From: Bacteroidota bacterium
Lineage (GTDB): Bacteria; Bacteroidota; Bacteroidia; AKYH767-A; OLB10
Direction of reading: 5' to 3'
Assembly (NCBI GenBank): GCA_016717325.1
Contig: JADKFV010000013.1
Span: forward strand, 1-39,398
DNA length: 39,398 bases
Shown here: positions 28,601 through 37,589 of the stretch, piece by piece
Layout of the letters: every line of letters starts with the position of its first letter
How positions within the stretch are numbered: the first letter of the stretch is position 1
Program-made: the position numbers and the translations under genes
Notes under the pieces: generated by a model
What the model was told of the DNA's origin: nothing
Database searches by the model: none
Seen by the model: the letters and a program-made list of their open reading frames with translations, nothing else

Positions 28601-28628
28601 AAAAAAAGCCGCAAACAAATTTGCGGCT
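28601..28628 (-). terminator. Strong rho-independent terminator of the FadL-like gene
   Basis: AGCCGCAAA, a CAAA loop and TTTGCGGCT form a perfect nine-base-pair stem. On the minus strand it is followed by eight T residues. It ends the FadL-like gene, which stops at 28656. Confidence 0.92.
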
Positions 28629-28655
28629 CTTTATAAATTATTGCTTTATGCTTTC

Positions 28656-30137
28656 TTAAAATTTGAACCCTAACGTAAACTGTATACGATGAAGTTTATA
28701 ATCTGTAACTACATCATTTGTGGTTTGTTCGGCAACAGTATAGGGTGCCGTTGTTTTCGAATTTTTTGTGTAACCATAACCGATATCGAAATAATATCCT
28801 GACTCACGCATACCCACTCCACCGGTGTATGTAACTGCTGCATAATCGGCCGCACCTTTTAAATTACCGCTGCGCACAGGGCTGCCATACATTGCTGCAC
28901 CGGCACGAACGGCAAATATCTGATAGCGGTATTCGGCACCCACACGCACGTTCGAGGCGCCTTGTAATTGTTTGCTGATGGCCGAATTTTCATTTACAAA
29001 ATTATAACCTTTCGATTTAAAACGGGTTGCCTGGTGGTCTACATATTCATAATCAACACTCAACAAACCTACCTGCTTCCATACTAATGCTAAACTACCA
29101 ACGGCTTTCAATGGCGAAGTATATTTATAATCGAAGGTGCTTTCTATGGCATCGGGAGCATATTGTTTACTTGCAAACGAACTTGCTATACTATACTGGT
29201 CATTGTATTTCATATTGTAAACAACGGGAGTATGAAACGCAGCGCCTACACGCAACCATTCTACAGGCTTTACAATAATTCCAAATTTCGCACTTACACC
29301 ACTTCCTCTTGTTTGCTTATCCTGATTGAGGGTGAACGATTTAAAATCCATTTTATCATAAGGGCTAACAATAGAATCGTACTTATCGCTTTCGGTATAG
29401 GTGTTTGTTTCATCGTAACGGAAGCTCGAAATATCGAGTGAGCCACCAAGCATTATTTTATCCTGATAATTATTGCTGAAAGCAAAACTCCACGCCCCTT
29501 TGCCACCGCGCAACTCCTGAGTCATGCTTTGTTGCACACCACCGTTTGGTGCAGCTATGGTATACATATTAGTAAGCCCCGTATCGGGATTGAGTAAAAA
29601 AGCATTGTAGGCCAACCCCACATCGAACGCAAAATTCAAGTCGCTAAAAAGTGAATCGCTTGTGCCATTGGCTTTATCAAGATAAGAATTCAATATGCTG
29701 TTTTTTGAATTGAATCCTTCAAAGTAATTGTTGGTACTGAAAGAATAATCGCGGTTGTAAGCAATACCAAAATTTAACCCTTTCCAGTCTTTACGGTTTT
29801 CGCGATAGCCCGAAAAAATAGCAGCGGCATTGCCCATATTAAACGAGAAGCGATTATCGGTTACATTGTTTAATAAGTAAGTACTCGAGTTACCACGATA
29901 ATTAAATGTTGGCGTAAAAGAAAATTCCGATTTGCGAAAAATGGCCAGGCCCGCAGGATTAACCATGAGGCACGATGGGTCGCCACCTAAAGCGCCAAAA
30001 GCACCACCCATGCCCAACGAACGGGCGGTACTGCCTGGCAGCGATTGATTGAAATCGATAGCCGATTGCAACGATTGTGCGTATACACTTGCAGTTAGCA
30101 TTGCAAATGTGGCGACACCTATTATTATTTGTTTCAT
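28656..30137 (-). CDS. FadL/OMPP1-like outer-membrane transport protein
   Basis: The start at 30137 (MKQIIIGVATFAMLTASVYAQ) gives a clean signal peptide. The longer frame to 30230 would bury it behind 31 residues, so the shorter start is preferred. The mature protein (about 470 residues) opens with the typical GSTARSLGMGGAFGALGGDPSCLMVNPAGLA segment, the N-terminal hatch of FadL-like channels, and then has alternating beta strands to the C-terminal F. FadL-type proteins carry hydrophobic small molecules across the outer membrane; the substrate is not known. The upstream lipoprotein gene is separated from it by a terminator and both are on the minus strand. Confidence 0.88.
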   Translation of the reverse strand: MKQIIIGVATFAMLTASVYAQSLQSAIDFNQSLPGSTARSLGMGGAFGALGGDPSCLMVNPAGLAIFRKSEFSFTPTFNYRGNSSTYLLNNVTDNRFSFNMGNAAAIFSGYRENRKDWKGLNFGIAYNRDYSFSTNNYFEGFNSKNSILNSYLDKANGTSDSLFSDLNFAFDVGLAYNAFLLNPDTGLTNMYTIAAPNGGVQQSMTQELRGGKGAWSFAFSNNYQDKIMLGGSLDISSFRYDETNTYTESDKYDSIVSPYDKMDFKSFTLNQDKQTRGSGVSAKFGIIVKPVEWLRVGAAFHTPVVYNMKYNDQYSIASSFASKQYAPDAIESTFDYKYTSPLKAVGSLALVWKQVGLLSVDYEYVDHQATRFKSKGYNFVNENSAISKQLQGASNVRVGAEYRYQIFAVRAGAAMYGSPVRSGNLKGAADYAAVTYTGGVGMRESGYYFDIGYGYTKNSKTTAPYTVAEQTTNDVVTDYKLHRIQFTLGFKF

Positions 30138-30217
30138 AAATTTATTGATTGAGATTTTTATTTGTTTGATTGAGAAAAATATTTTGTGATGCGTTATCAG
30201 TTTTAAAAAGGCATAAA

Positions 30218-30266
30218 AAAGGCATCTCACTTTCGAATAAAAACTTTCGATAAGGAAGATGCCTTT
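30218..30266 (-). terminator. Terminator of the lipoprotein gene
   Basis: AAAGGCATCT pairs with AGATGCCTTT across a 29-base loop in a perfect ten-base-pair stem. On the minus strand the descending arm runs into CCTTTTTTATG, which gives a T run. It lies 15 bp after the stop of the lipoprotein gene at 30281. Confidence 0.7.
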
Positions 30267-30280
30267 AATATTAGTTGCTA

Positions 30281-31801
30281 TTAGTTACGACCGCGAGGTC
30301 TGGAGCCACCATTGTTATTTTGGCGTGGTGCCGGTGCCGATTGTTGCTGGCGTGGTGCCGGTGAAGCTTGTTGCTGACGTGGTGCAGGTTGCGACTGCTG
30401 CCTTGGCTGTACCCGTGGCTTATCTTGTTTAGAAGGGCGTGGTGCAGGCTCGGTACGAGGTGTATCGTTATTGCGTGGGCGCGGTGTTACATTATTATTG
30501 GCGGGAGCATTGTTGTTATCGTAACGCGGGCGCGGTGCTTCATTATTATTGGCAGGTGCATTGTTGTTATCGTAACGCGGGCGTGGTGTATTGTTATTTG
30601 CCGGTGCATTTTCATACTGTGGGCGCGGTGACGAATTATTATTGCGGGGATCAACTGTTCCTGTTCCTTTTGGGCGAGGCTCTACAGTATTGTTATTTCC
30701 ACGCGGATTGTTGCCGTTATTGGGTACTGTTTCACCTTGCGTGTTTCCTTTTGCGGGACGAGGTTCTACTGTATAATTATCTACATTGTTGCCACGGCCC
30801 GGTGTAGTAGTTTGCATAGGTCGCGGTGTGCTTTGGTATTCGTTGCTTTTCACATCGCGGGGTGCTGGTACATCCACCACACTTTTACCGGGGCGAGGTG
30901 CAGGATTGTTTTGCACACTGCCATCGTTGCTGCGTGGATTAATTGCATCGGCATAAATTGCTCCCATTGGACGAGGAGATGAACTTACCGTAGTACCTAC
31001 AAGATTATTTTTAATGCTGTTATTTTCGCGCCCATGCCATCCATAATAATTATTGTCATTCACCACATTATCGTGACTATTATAATAGTATGGATTCATT
31101 TCGTTGCCATACAAACCATTGTAGTATCCATCCCAATACCCTTGGTTGTAGCCGTTCCAATATCCATTTTGATATCCCAACCCACCAAAATAAGGATTGT
31201 AGAAATTATTACAACCAAAGCCCCAGCCATAATTCATTCCCCAGCCACCATTGCCCCAGCTATTCCAACAATTAAAGCCTGAATAACCAAACCACGGATT
31301 AGTATAGAAATAAGAAGGTGCCCACCAGTTGTATCCTAAGTATATACTTTGGCCATAGTTGAATGGATTATTATCGTACCAAAATGAATTGGTATAATAC
31401 GAATCATAATAACTCCATCCAAAGGGGCGATGAAATCTGCGCATGCGCGAAGAGTATGCATAATCATAATAATCATCATCGTTATAATAATTATTGGTTA
31501 CGTTGCCACCACCCTGCGCATTTTGATCGGAGTAGCGGTTGTTATCGTTACCGTTGTTGTTACCATAATCAAAACGATTATCGCTGCCACTGTTTTGTGG
31601 TTGGCTATTATCGTTGCTATAATTTGTAGGTGGTGCAGCCTGATTATATTGCTGTGGTGCCTGCGAATTATTTTCTGCAACAGGCACACTCGATGGAGCG
31701 TATATGTCGTCATAACTGTTGCCGCCAGCAGTGTGTTGCGAAGAGTTACATGCCGCAAATAATGCAGCCGATGTAAAAAGGATCAACATGCTTTGTTTCA
31801 T
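30281..31801 (-). CDS. Asn/Pro/Tyr-rich lipoprotein with tandem PRPRYDNNN repeats
   Basis: The start at 31801 (MKQSMLILFTSAALFAAC) gives a lipoprotein signal with lipobox LFAAC, Cys at residue 18. The frame to 31867 is too long, because the promoter at 31877-31904 leaves almost no leader for it. The mature protein has three zones: an Asn/Gln-rich linker; an aromatic-rich middle of W, Y, G and N (FWYDNNPFNYGQSIYLGYNWW, WNGYNQGYWDGYYNGLYGNE); and a low-complexity Pro/Arg/Asn tail with a 17-residue repeat (PRPRYDNNNAPANNNEA) and PAPRQQQ runs. I do not recognise the family. A surface-attached, disordered or fibrous role is possible, but no function can be stated. Confidence 0.8.
   Translation of the reverse strand: MKQSMLILFTSAALFAACNSSQHTAGGNSYDDIYAPSSVPVAENNSQAPQQYNQAAPPTNYSNDNSQPQNSGSDNRFDYGNNNGNDNNRYSDQNAQGGGNVTNNYYNDDDYYDYAYSSRMRRFHRPFGWSYYDSYYTNSFWYDNNPFNYGQSIYLGYNWWAPSYFYTNPWFGYSGFNCWNSWGNGGWGMNYGWGFGCNNFYNPYFGGLGYQNGYWNGYNQGYWDGYYNGLYGNEMNPYYYNSHDNVVNDNNYYGWHGRENNSIKNNLVGTTVSSSPRPMGAIYADAINPRSNDGSVQNNPAPRPGKSVVDVPAPRDVKSNEYQSTPRPMQTTTPGRGNNVDNYTVEPRPAKGNTQGETVPNNGNNPRGNNNTVEPRPKGTGTVDPRNNNSSPRPQYENAPANNNTPRPRYDNNNAPANNNEAPRPRYDNNNAPANNNVTPRPRNNDTPRTEPAPRPSKQDKPRVQPRQQSQPAPRQQQASPAPRQQQSAPAPRQNNNGGSRPRGRN
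30465..30625 (-). repeat. 51-bp coding tandem repeat (17-residue PRPRYDNNN units)
   Basis: ATTGTTGTTATCGTAACGCG recurs at 30509 and 30560, 51 bp apart, with partial flanking copies. Each full unit encodes the 17 residues PRPRYDNNNAPANNNEA or close variants. Because 51 is a multiple of three, slippage here would change length without a frameshift. Confidence 0.75.
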
Positions 31802-31876
31802 AATTGATTTGTTTTTAATTTTAATTGTATTCATAACTATAGAGAATTGATTGACGTTCATTTTCATTTAGATGAG

Positions 31877-31904
31877 CAAAATTACAAATTGTTTATCATA
31901 ACAA
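31877..31904 (-). promoter_or_regulatory. Bacteroidota-type promoter of the lipoprotein gene
   Basis: On the minus strand TTG is followed after 17 bases by TAATTTTG, an exact match to the -33/-7 pattern TTG-N17-23-TAnnTTTG known for Bacteroides and Flavobacterium. Transcription would start near 31870, giving a leader of about 70 bases to the ATG at 31801. Confidence 0.6.
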
Positions 31905-32026
31905 TTTTTTTCTTTCATTATCTTTCTCAATTTTGCTGCCATATTACTATCTATTTTGCTTTGAAGGTGTTAAGGCGGGTAGTACTTCATAAATACTAAA
32001 TTCTATATTCATAATAACTTAATTGT

Positions 32027-33502
32027 ATGGCTAAAGATTTTCCAAAGCGTAGCGAAAATTATTCGGAATGGTATAACGAACTTGTGTATCGTGCCGACCT
32101 TGCCGAATCGAGTGCCGTGCGGGGTTGTATGGTCATAAAACCTTACGGCTACGCCATTTGGGAAAAAATGCAACAGGTGCTCGATAAAATGTTTAAAGAT
32201 ACCGGACATAGCAATGCGTATTTTCCACTGTTTATTCCCAAGTCATTTTTAAGTAAAGAAGCCGCCCATATTGAAGGCTTTGCAAAGGAGTGTGCCGTGG
32301 TGACACATTACAGATTAAAAAATGCACCCGATGGCAGTGGCATTATAGTCGATCCCGAAGCCAAGCTCGAAGAAGAATTAATAGTTCGCCCTACAAGCGA
32401 AACCATTATTTGGAATACCTATCGCAACTGGATAATGAGTTATCGCGATTTGCCTTTGCTTATAAATCAATGGGCCAATGTGGTGCGATGGGAAATGCGC
32501 ACAAGATTATTTTTGCGCACAACAGAATTTTTATGGCAGGAAGGACACACCGCACATGCCACAGTCGATGAAGCCATTGCCGAAACTAAACTGATGCTTG
32601 ATGTGTATGCAAATTTTGTTGAAACGTATATGGCCGTGCCGGTTATAAAAGGCGTAAAAACTGCCAACGAACGTTTTGCCGGAGCACTCGATACTTATTG
32701 CATAGAAGCATTGATGCAAGATGGAAAAGCCTTGCAAGCCGGCACTTCACATTTTTTGGGACAAAATTTTGCCAAGGCCTTCGATGTAAAATTTACGAGC
32801 AAAGAAGGCAAGCAAGAATTTGTTTGGGCTACATCGTGGGGCGTTTCTACGCGATTGATGGGCGCACTTGTAATGGCACATAGTGACGATGATGGTTTAA
32901 TTTTACCTCCTATGCTTGCACCTATTCAAGTGGTGATTGTACCTATTTATAAAAGCGAAGAGCAATTGCAACAAGTAGATGCATTTGTGGATCCTATTAT
33001 AAAATCGTTGAAGCAAAAAAATATTTCGGTAAAATATGACAACCGCGATACTTATAAACCGGGATGGAAATTTTCGGAATATGAATTCAAAGGTGTGCCC
33101 ATTCGCATTGCTGTAGGACCACGTGATATGGATAACAACCAAGTAGAAATTGCCAGGCGCGATACCAAAGAAAAAGCAACATATTCTATTGTAGATTTAG
33201 ATGTGAAGGTTGAAAATTTATTGATACAGATACAGGATAATATTTATAAAAAGGCCAGCGACCACCGCGAAAGTGCTACACATTATGTTGATACCTGGGA
33301 CGATTTTGTTGCCGTGCTCGACAACTCACCGGGATTTGTGTATGCACATTGGGATGGCACTTCGGAAACTGAAGATGCTATAAAAGAAAAAACAAAAGCT
33401 ACCATACGTTGCATACCACTCAACAATAAAATGGAAGAAGGCAAGTGTATACTTACCGGTAAACCATCATCGCAACGGGTTATTTTTGCCCGCGCTTATT
33501 AG
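32027..33502 (+). CDS. proS: Prolyl-tRNA synthetase (short archaeal/eukaryotic type)
   Basis: This 491-residue class II aminoacyl-tRNA synthetase charges tRNA-Pro with proline in the cytoplasm. It has the group's N-terminal MAKDFPKRSENYSEWYNELV, motif 2 (VVRWEMRTRLFLRTTEFLWQ, then EGHTAH), and motif 3 (WATSWGVSTRLMGALVMAHSDDDGL). It lacks the editing insertion of the long bacterial type and has the extra C-terminal domain of the archaeal/eukaryotic type. This form and length are normal for Bacteroidota. The start is fixed by the conserved MAKDFPKRS N-terminus. tmk follows 33 bp downstream on the same strand. The gene is divergent from the lipoprotein gene. Confidence 0.97.
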   Translation: MAKDFPKRSENYSEWYNELVYRADLAESSAVRGCMVIKPYGYAIWEKMQQVLDKMFKDTGHSNAYFPLFIPKSFLSKEAAHIEGFAKECAVVTHYRLKNAPDGSGIIVDPEAKLEEELIVRPTSETIIWNTYRNWIMSYRDLPLLINQWANVVRWEMRTRLFLRTTEFLWQEGHTAHATVDEAIAETKLMLDVYANFVETYMAVPVIKGVKTANERFAGALDTYCIEALMQDGKALQAGTSHFLGQNFAKAFDVKFTSKEGKQEFVWATSWGVSTRLMGALVMAHSDDDGLILPPMLAPIQVVIVPIYKSEEQLQQVDAFVDPIIKSLKQKNISVKYDNRDTYKPGWKFSEYEFKGVPIRIAVGPRDMDNNQVEIARRDTKEKATYSIVDLDVKVENLLIQIQDNIYKKASDHRESATHYVDTWDDFVAVLDNSPGFVYAHWDGTSETEDAIKEKTKATIRCIPLNNKMEEGKCILTGKPSSQRVIFARAY

Positions 33503-33535
33503 TTAATTTTTTTTGTCCATAGTATTAAAATAAAA

Positions 33536-34228
33536 ATGTCGTTTCCAAAATTTATTGCCATAGAAGGACTTGATGGTGCAGGAAAATCTACACAGATAGC
33601 ATTGCTGATAAAATTTTTCGAGCAGCATAATTGCAAAACAAAGTTTATACATTTTCCCCGCAGTGGTGTTGGAGTTTATGGTGAGTTGATAGCAAAATTT
33701 TTGCGTGGCGAGTTTGGTAATGTAGGCGATGTGCATCCGCAATTAGTGGCATTGCTTTTTGCCCGCGATCGTATAGATTTTGCACCTCAAATGCTTCAAT
33801 GGATTAATGATGGGTATTATGTTTTAGTAGACCGGTATGTGCTTTCGAATATTGCTTACCAATGTGCAAAATTGAAAGACGAAACTGAAAAAAATATTTT
33901 GCGCGATTGGATTTTAAATTACGAATTTCAATTGTATAAGATACCCCAACCCGAACTTTCCATTTACCTCGATGTGCCTTTTACATTTACTCAAACTTCG
34001 CTATCAACAAAACGCACTGGCAACGAACGCGATTATTTGCAAGGCAAAGAAGACATTCACGAAAGCGATTTTTCTTTTCAGGCTTCGGTAAAAAAAGAAT
34101 ATGATATCATTACCCAATCGTATCCCAATATTGCCAGCATAACATGTTATGATGATGAAAATAAAATGTTATCGGTAGAGGAAATACACACTCAAATAAT
34201 TGAACGAATAAGGAGGATAGATTTTTAG
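33536..34228 (+). CDS. tmk: Thymidylate kinase
   Basis: This 230-residue dTMP kinase phosphorylates dTMP to dTDP for DNA synthesis. The P-loop is GLDGAGKST (residues 11-19), the substrate-binding DRY motif is D99-R100-Y101 (VLVDRYVLSN), and the LID region is around residues 160-180 (TKRTGNERDYLQGKE). All catalytic parts are present. It is slightly longer than the usual ~205 residues. It is probably co-transcribed with proS (33-bp gap). Its stop lies 44 bp from the first 166-bp tail repeat of the convergent T9SS gene. Confidence 0.96.
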   Translation: MSFPKFIAIEGLDGAGKSTQIALLIKFFEQHNCKTKFIHFPRSGVGVYGELIAKFLRGEFGNVGDVHPQLVALLFARDRIDFAPQMLQWINDGYYVLVDRYVLSNIAYQCAKLKDETEKNILRDWILNYEFQLYKIPQPELSIYLDVPFTFTQTSLSTKRTGNERDYLQGKEDIHESDFSFQASVKKEYDIITQSYPNIASITCYDDENKMLSVEEIHTQIIERIRRIDF

Positions 34229-34272
34229 TTGTAAGATAATTTACACGTGTATTTATTAAAGCTGATGGTATT

Positions 34273-34770
34273 ACTCCTTCACAAACTTCTTGCTCAACAT
34301 TTCCTTCTCTGTTTGTAAATGTACAATATACAAACCATCACTCCAACCCGCATTGTCAGAACCCCAGATTAACGTGATTGCGCTGATTTAAAAACTCTTG
34401 AACTATTCAACCTTGAACTTTTGAACTTTCCCCCAACTACTCCTTCACAAACTTCTTACTCAACACTTCCTTTTCTGTTTGTAAATGTACAATATACAAC
34501 CCATCACTCCAACCCGCATTGTCAGAACCCCGGATTAATCTGATTGTGCTGATTTAAAAACTCTTGAACTATTCAACCTTGAACTTTTAAACTTTCCCCC
34601 AACTACTCCTTCACAAACTTCTTGCTCAACATTTCCTTCTCTGTTTGTAAATGTACCACATACAACCCATCACTCCAACCCGCATTGTCAGAACCGCTGA
34701 TTAACCTGATTGTGCTGATTTAAAAACTCTTGAACTATTCAACCTTGAACTTTTGAACTTTCCCCCAACT
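34273..34770 (-). repeat. Three tandem 166-bp units, each a copy of the T9SS sorting-domain tail plus a spacer
   Basis: Units start at 34273, 34439 and 34605, and the next copy at 34771 is the actual 3' end of the T9SS gene; the spacing is exactly 166 bp each time. Read on the minus strand each unit encodes NAGWSDGLYIVHLQTEKE-type sequence, then MLSKKFVKE or VLSKKFVKE and TAG, like the gene's own WPSGLYVVHLQTEKEVLSKKFVKE. A ~76-bp spacer with TTGAAC-rich and AATCAG-type sequence follows. The units are roughly 95 percent identical, and the changes in the coding part are mostly silent or conservative. The origin and function are unknown. Confidence 0.9.
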
Positions 34771-36295
34771 ACTCCTTCACAAACTTCTTGCTCAACACTT
34801 CCTTTTCTGTTTGTAAATGTACAACATACAAACCACTAGGCCAACCTGTGCAATCAACATCAAGTGTAAAATGCCCGCCAAAAACCCCCAAACCCCCACC
34901 TGGGGGCTTTCCCCTTGCAAGCTTTTCTTTTCCAGTAGCATCGTATATGGTTGCCGTTAATTGCTTCCCTCTCAATCCACTTGCATTAATAAACAACTTC
35001 TCCCATGCCGATATGTATGTTAGGAAGAGGCTCCCCTCTCCTACCGGAGAGGGGCCGGGGGTGAGGTTCACACTCAAAGTATCGCAAGGACTCCCCACCA
35101 GCGGCCCCAAATCATAATCGGGATTATTGGGCAAGCCCCAGTAGGTACGCTTGCCACCAAGGTAAAAACTGAATGGTTGAAAATTGCATGCAGCGCCAAG
35201 ACTATCGGGTGAGTTGATAACAGATAAGTAAGTGTTCTGCAAGTAATAGGCTGTATCGGGATATGGATAAGGAAAAAAAGTACCATCGTCCCAGCAATTA
35301 GAAAAATATATTTTTCCATCGGGGCCGCGTTTAAGGTCGCCACCGGTGTATGGCTGAAAGGTACTCTCCCATATCATTTGCCGTGTAGCCAATGGATTGG
35401 CGGACCATAAATCATATTGAAACAAATGTGTAGTGTCTTTGCTTGTGCTGGCATATATAAATCTACCATTAGCACTAAACTCCACACCCCATTGCCATTC
35501 GCTATACACTGTTGCCTGTGGCCTTATTGTAACTGTGTTCGATAGTAAACCTGTGCACCTATCAAAATTATAATACTCTAGCAAATCGCCAGCATTGCTA
35601 AATAACAAAGTATCGCCACTTGGTGAAAAAATTATTTTAGCTAAATTAGTCTCATTTACGGAACCAATATTTTGAAACGTTGGAAACCCTACACCCGAAG
35701 GAGTAACCAGTAAAGTCCAAAACTCATTGTTGCCTTGTCCATTTTGCAAAATAGTTGTACTCCTGCCCACAACCCACCAATCGCGGCCATTTCCATGCTT
35801 TACTGCTGCAAGGCAATCTACTTGCTCGCTGCCAAGTTTTTGTACATTCTTTAATATCACTTTGCCCAAACCACCGTTTTGTGACATGTCTATTAAGGAA
35901 TAGTATAGGCCAAAATTTTCTGTTACTCCAATATGAAACAAGTAAAAGATAGCTGAATCATTTGGCACAGGTACAATAACAATTTCGTGATACCAACCTC
36001 CATTAAGTATATTAGTGCCATTTTGAATAACTTGATTATTCATATTGTACACTTTAATAGGTTTGGTTGCTACATAAAGTACAGTAGTATCATATGCGGA
36101 GTAAAACAAAAGACTTCCTTGGCTATTGCTATAAGAAACGCAACTGCCACGGGTTCTTAAAACTGAATTTATTGCCGATGCGCCACCCTTAAAATCAATA
36201 CCGGCACTATCACCAAAGCACCACACATCGTTATGGTGTTGTGCATTACTAAATGCCACAACAAAAAAGAAAAAGATAAAAACGTGCAATCGCAT
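34769..36295 (-). CDS. T9SS type A cargo protein (WCFGDSA paralog 1)
   Basis: This 508-residue secreted protein has a signal peptide (MRLHVFIFFFFVVAFSNAQ). Its N-terminus HNDVWCFGDSAGIDF, followed by a repeated four-stranded pattern (WYHEIVIVPVPNDSAIFYLF, NGRDWWVVGRS, FSPSGDTLLFSNAGD, LKRGPDGKIYFS), suggests a beta-propeller of the Bacteroidota family with the WCFGDSA start. A T9SS sorting domain forms the C-terminus, ending GLYVVHLQTEKEVLSKKFVKE. Two short palindromic elements lie inside the frame: one in the linker before the sorting domain (LTPGPSPVGEGS) and one inside the sorting domain (KPPGGGLGVF). The gene is a tandem paralog of 36366-37867 and is followed by three tail repeats. The function is unknown. 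Confidence 0.88.
   Translation of the reverse strand: MRLHVFIFFFFVVAFSNAQHHNDVWCFGDSAGIDFKGGASAINSVLRTRGSCVSYSNSQGSLLFYSAYDTTVLYVATKPIKVYNMNNQVIQNGTNILNGGWYHEIVIVPVPNDSAIFYLFHIGVTENFGLYYSLIDMSQNGGLGKVILKNVQKLGSEQVDCLAAVKHGNGRDWWVVGRSTTILQNGQGNNEFWTLLVTPSGVGFPTFQNIGSVNETNLAKIIFSPSGDTLLFSNAGDLLEYYNFDRCTGLLSNTVTIRPQATVYSEWQWGVEFSANGRFIYASTSKDTTHLFQYDLWSANPLATRQMIWESTFQPYTGGDLKRGPDGKIYFSNCWDDGTFFPYPYPDTAYYLQNTYLSVINSPDSLGAACNFQPFSFYLGGKRTYWGLPNNPDYDLGPLVGSPCDTLSVNLTPGPSPVGEGSLFLTYISAWEKLFINASGLRGKQLTATIYDATGKEKLARGKPPGGGLGVFGGHFTLDVDCTGWPSGLYVVHLQTEKEVLSKKFVKE
34890..34910. repeat. Palindromic micro-element A inside a T9SS gene
   Basis: AAACCCCCA, CC and TGGGGGCTTT form a hairpin. On the minus strand it is read in frame as KPPGGGLGVF, inside the T9SS sorting domain of the gene at 34769-36295. 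A loop insertion of about 12 residues between KLARG and HFTLDVDCTGW fits the domain layout, because the tandem paralog has no such stretch. Confidence 0.6.
35033..35066. repeat. Palindromic micro-element B inside a T9SS gene
   Basis: CCCCTCTCC, TACC and GGAGAGGGG make a perfect nine-base-pair stem followed by CCGGGGGTGAGG. On the minus strand it reads LTPGPSPVGEGS, which sits in the linker before the sorting domain. I recall this type of sequence as a dispersed palindromic repeat in many bacterial genomes; I could not check copy number here. Confidence 0.65.
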
Positions 36296-36365
36296 TATTT
36301 ATTCACTTTAGAAAATGTGAAGTTACTTGTAATTACATTATCTTTGATTGTAAACATACTTACAA

Positions 36366-37589
36366 TCATTTCACGACAAATTTTTTTATTATCATTTTTT
36401 CACCGCTTTGTATTTGCAGTGCGTATATACCCACCGGTAATTTATTAAGCTCTATTGTTTGCGAATAAGTATAATGTGGCAAATGTTGTTGATATATTTT
36501 TTGCCCATTAGTATTAAAAATTTTAAGTTCTCCTGTTTTTCCGGTTTGCAAAAAATAATTTACAGTAAAAGTACCATTGTTAGGATTGGGAAAAAGATTG
36601 CTGATAACCACATTATGTGCAGCTTGAGTAAAAGCCGATAATGTATCGCAAGGGCTGCCAACCTTTGGGCCAAGAAAATAATCCGGATTATTAGGAAAAC
36701 CAAAATAAGTGCGCTTGCCACCAAGGTAAAAGCTGTAAGGTTGCAAATTGCATGCTGCGCCAAGGCTATCGGGCGAGTTGATTACACTCAGGTTCATGTT
36801 GTACATATTGTAAGTGGTATCGCTGTAAGGGTAGCCTCCATAGTAATTATTGCTTTGATATATTTTGCCATCGGGTGCCAGTTTTAATTGTCCCATATTG
36901 AGCATAAAAGGGGTAGTCCATAAAGTATGGGCACTTGTAGCAATATTTGTTGTAGTTAAATTATATTGTTTAAGATAACAACTATCGGGAGCAAAAGCTG
37001 CAATTTGTGTAACATAAAGCAAACTATCACTTGGAGAAAATGCTGAACTCCACCGCTGAGGCCAAGGCCCTTGTGTTTTTTCAGGATGTATATTTACGGG
37101 ATTACTAATCACTCCTGTACAACGGTCGAAGTCATAGATTTCCAACATTCCTTTGTAGTTTAAAAAAACAAACTTACTGCCATCGCTGTTGAAGCTAATT
37201 GATGCAGCGTTTGTTGAATTAATTGAGCCAACATTTTGAACGATCATGTTACTTAATCCGTTGGGTGAAATTAAATACTCATAATAGTCTGAATTATTAC
37301 CACCAGGAAAATCGGACTTTCTAAAAATAATCCACCAATCTCTACCATTGCCATGCTTAATTGCAGTGAGGCAATCTACCATTTTAAAATTTTGCAGCAT
37401 AGTATTTTTTTGTGTGACCTCCCCTTGCCCTCCATTGGCATTCATATCTACTATGGAATAGTATAGACCATAATTGCCAGTTACCCCAATGCTAAAAACA
37501 TAATATTTTGAAATATCAGATGGATTATTAATAATTACTACTTCATGATACCAAAGACCCATAACTATCGAATCGCCATTTTTCAGCAT
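36366..37589 (-). CDS. T9SS type A cargo protein (WCFGDSA paralog 2), C-terminal part
   Basis: This 407-residue frame continues the gene begun at 37583-37867; its first methionine is internal. Its sequence follows paralog 1 closely (LWYHEVVIINNPSD, NGRDWWIIFRKSD, YFLGPKVGSPCDTLS), again with a beta-propeller-like repeat pattern. The C-terminus is a clear type A sorting domain (ISNLFPNPNNGTF to IIKKFVVK). It lacks the two palindromic insertions of paralog 1. Paralog 1 follows after 70 bp on the same strand. Confidence 0.85.
   Translation of the reverse strand: MLKNGDSIVMGLWYHEVVIINNPSDISKYYVFSIGVTGNYGLYYSIVDMNANGGQGEVTQKNTMLQNFKMVDCLTAIKHGNGRDWWIIFRKSDFPGGNNSDYYEYLISPNGLSNMIVQNVGSINSTNAASISFNSDGSKFVFLNYKGMLEIYDFDRCTGVISNPVNIHPEKTQGPWPQRWSSAFSPSDSLLYVTQIAAFAPDSCYLKQYNLTTTNIATSAHTLWTTPFMLNMGQLKLAPDGKIYQSNNYYGGYPYSDTTYNMYNMNLSVINSPDSLGAACNLQPYSFYLGGKRTYFGFPNNPDYFLGPKVGSPCDTLSAFTQAAHNVVISNLFPNPNNGTFTVNYFLQTGKTGELKIFNTNGQKIYQQHLPHYTYSQTIELNKLPVGIYALQIQSGEKMIIKKFVVK

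Noticed and set aside
34273..34770. 166-bp repeats as a CRISPR-like or integron-like array
   Set aside because: Units are nearly identical over their full length with no variable spacers, and they carry a copy of a gene end; no integrase is present.
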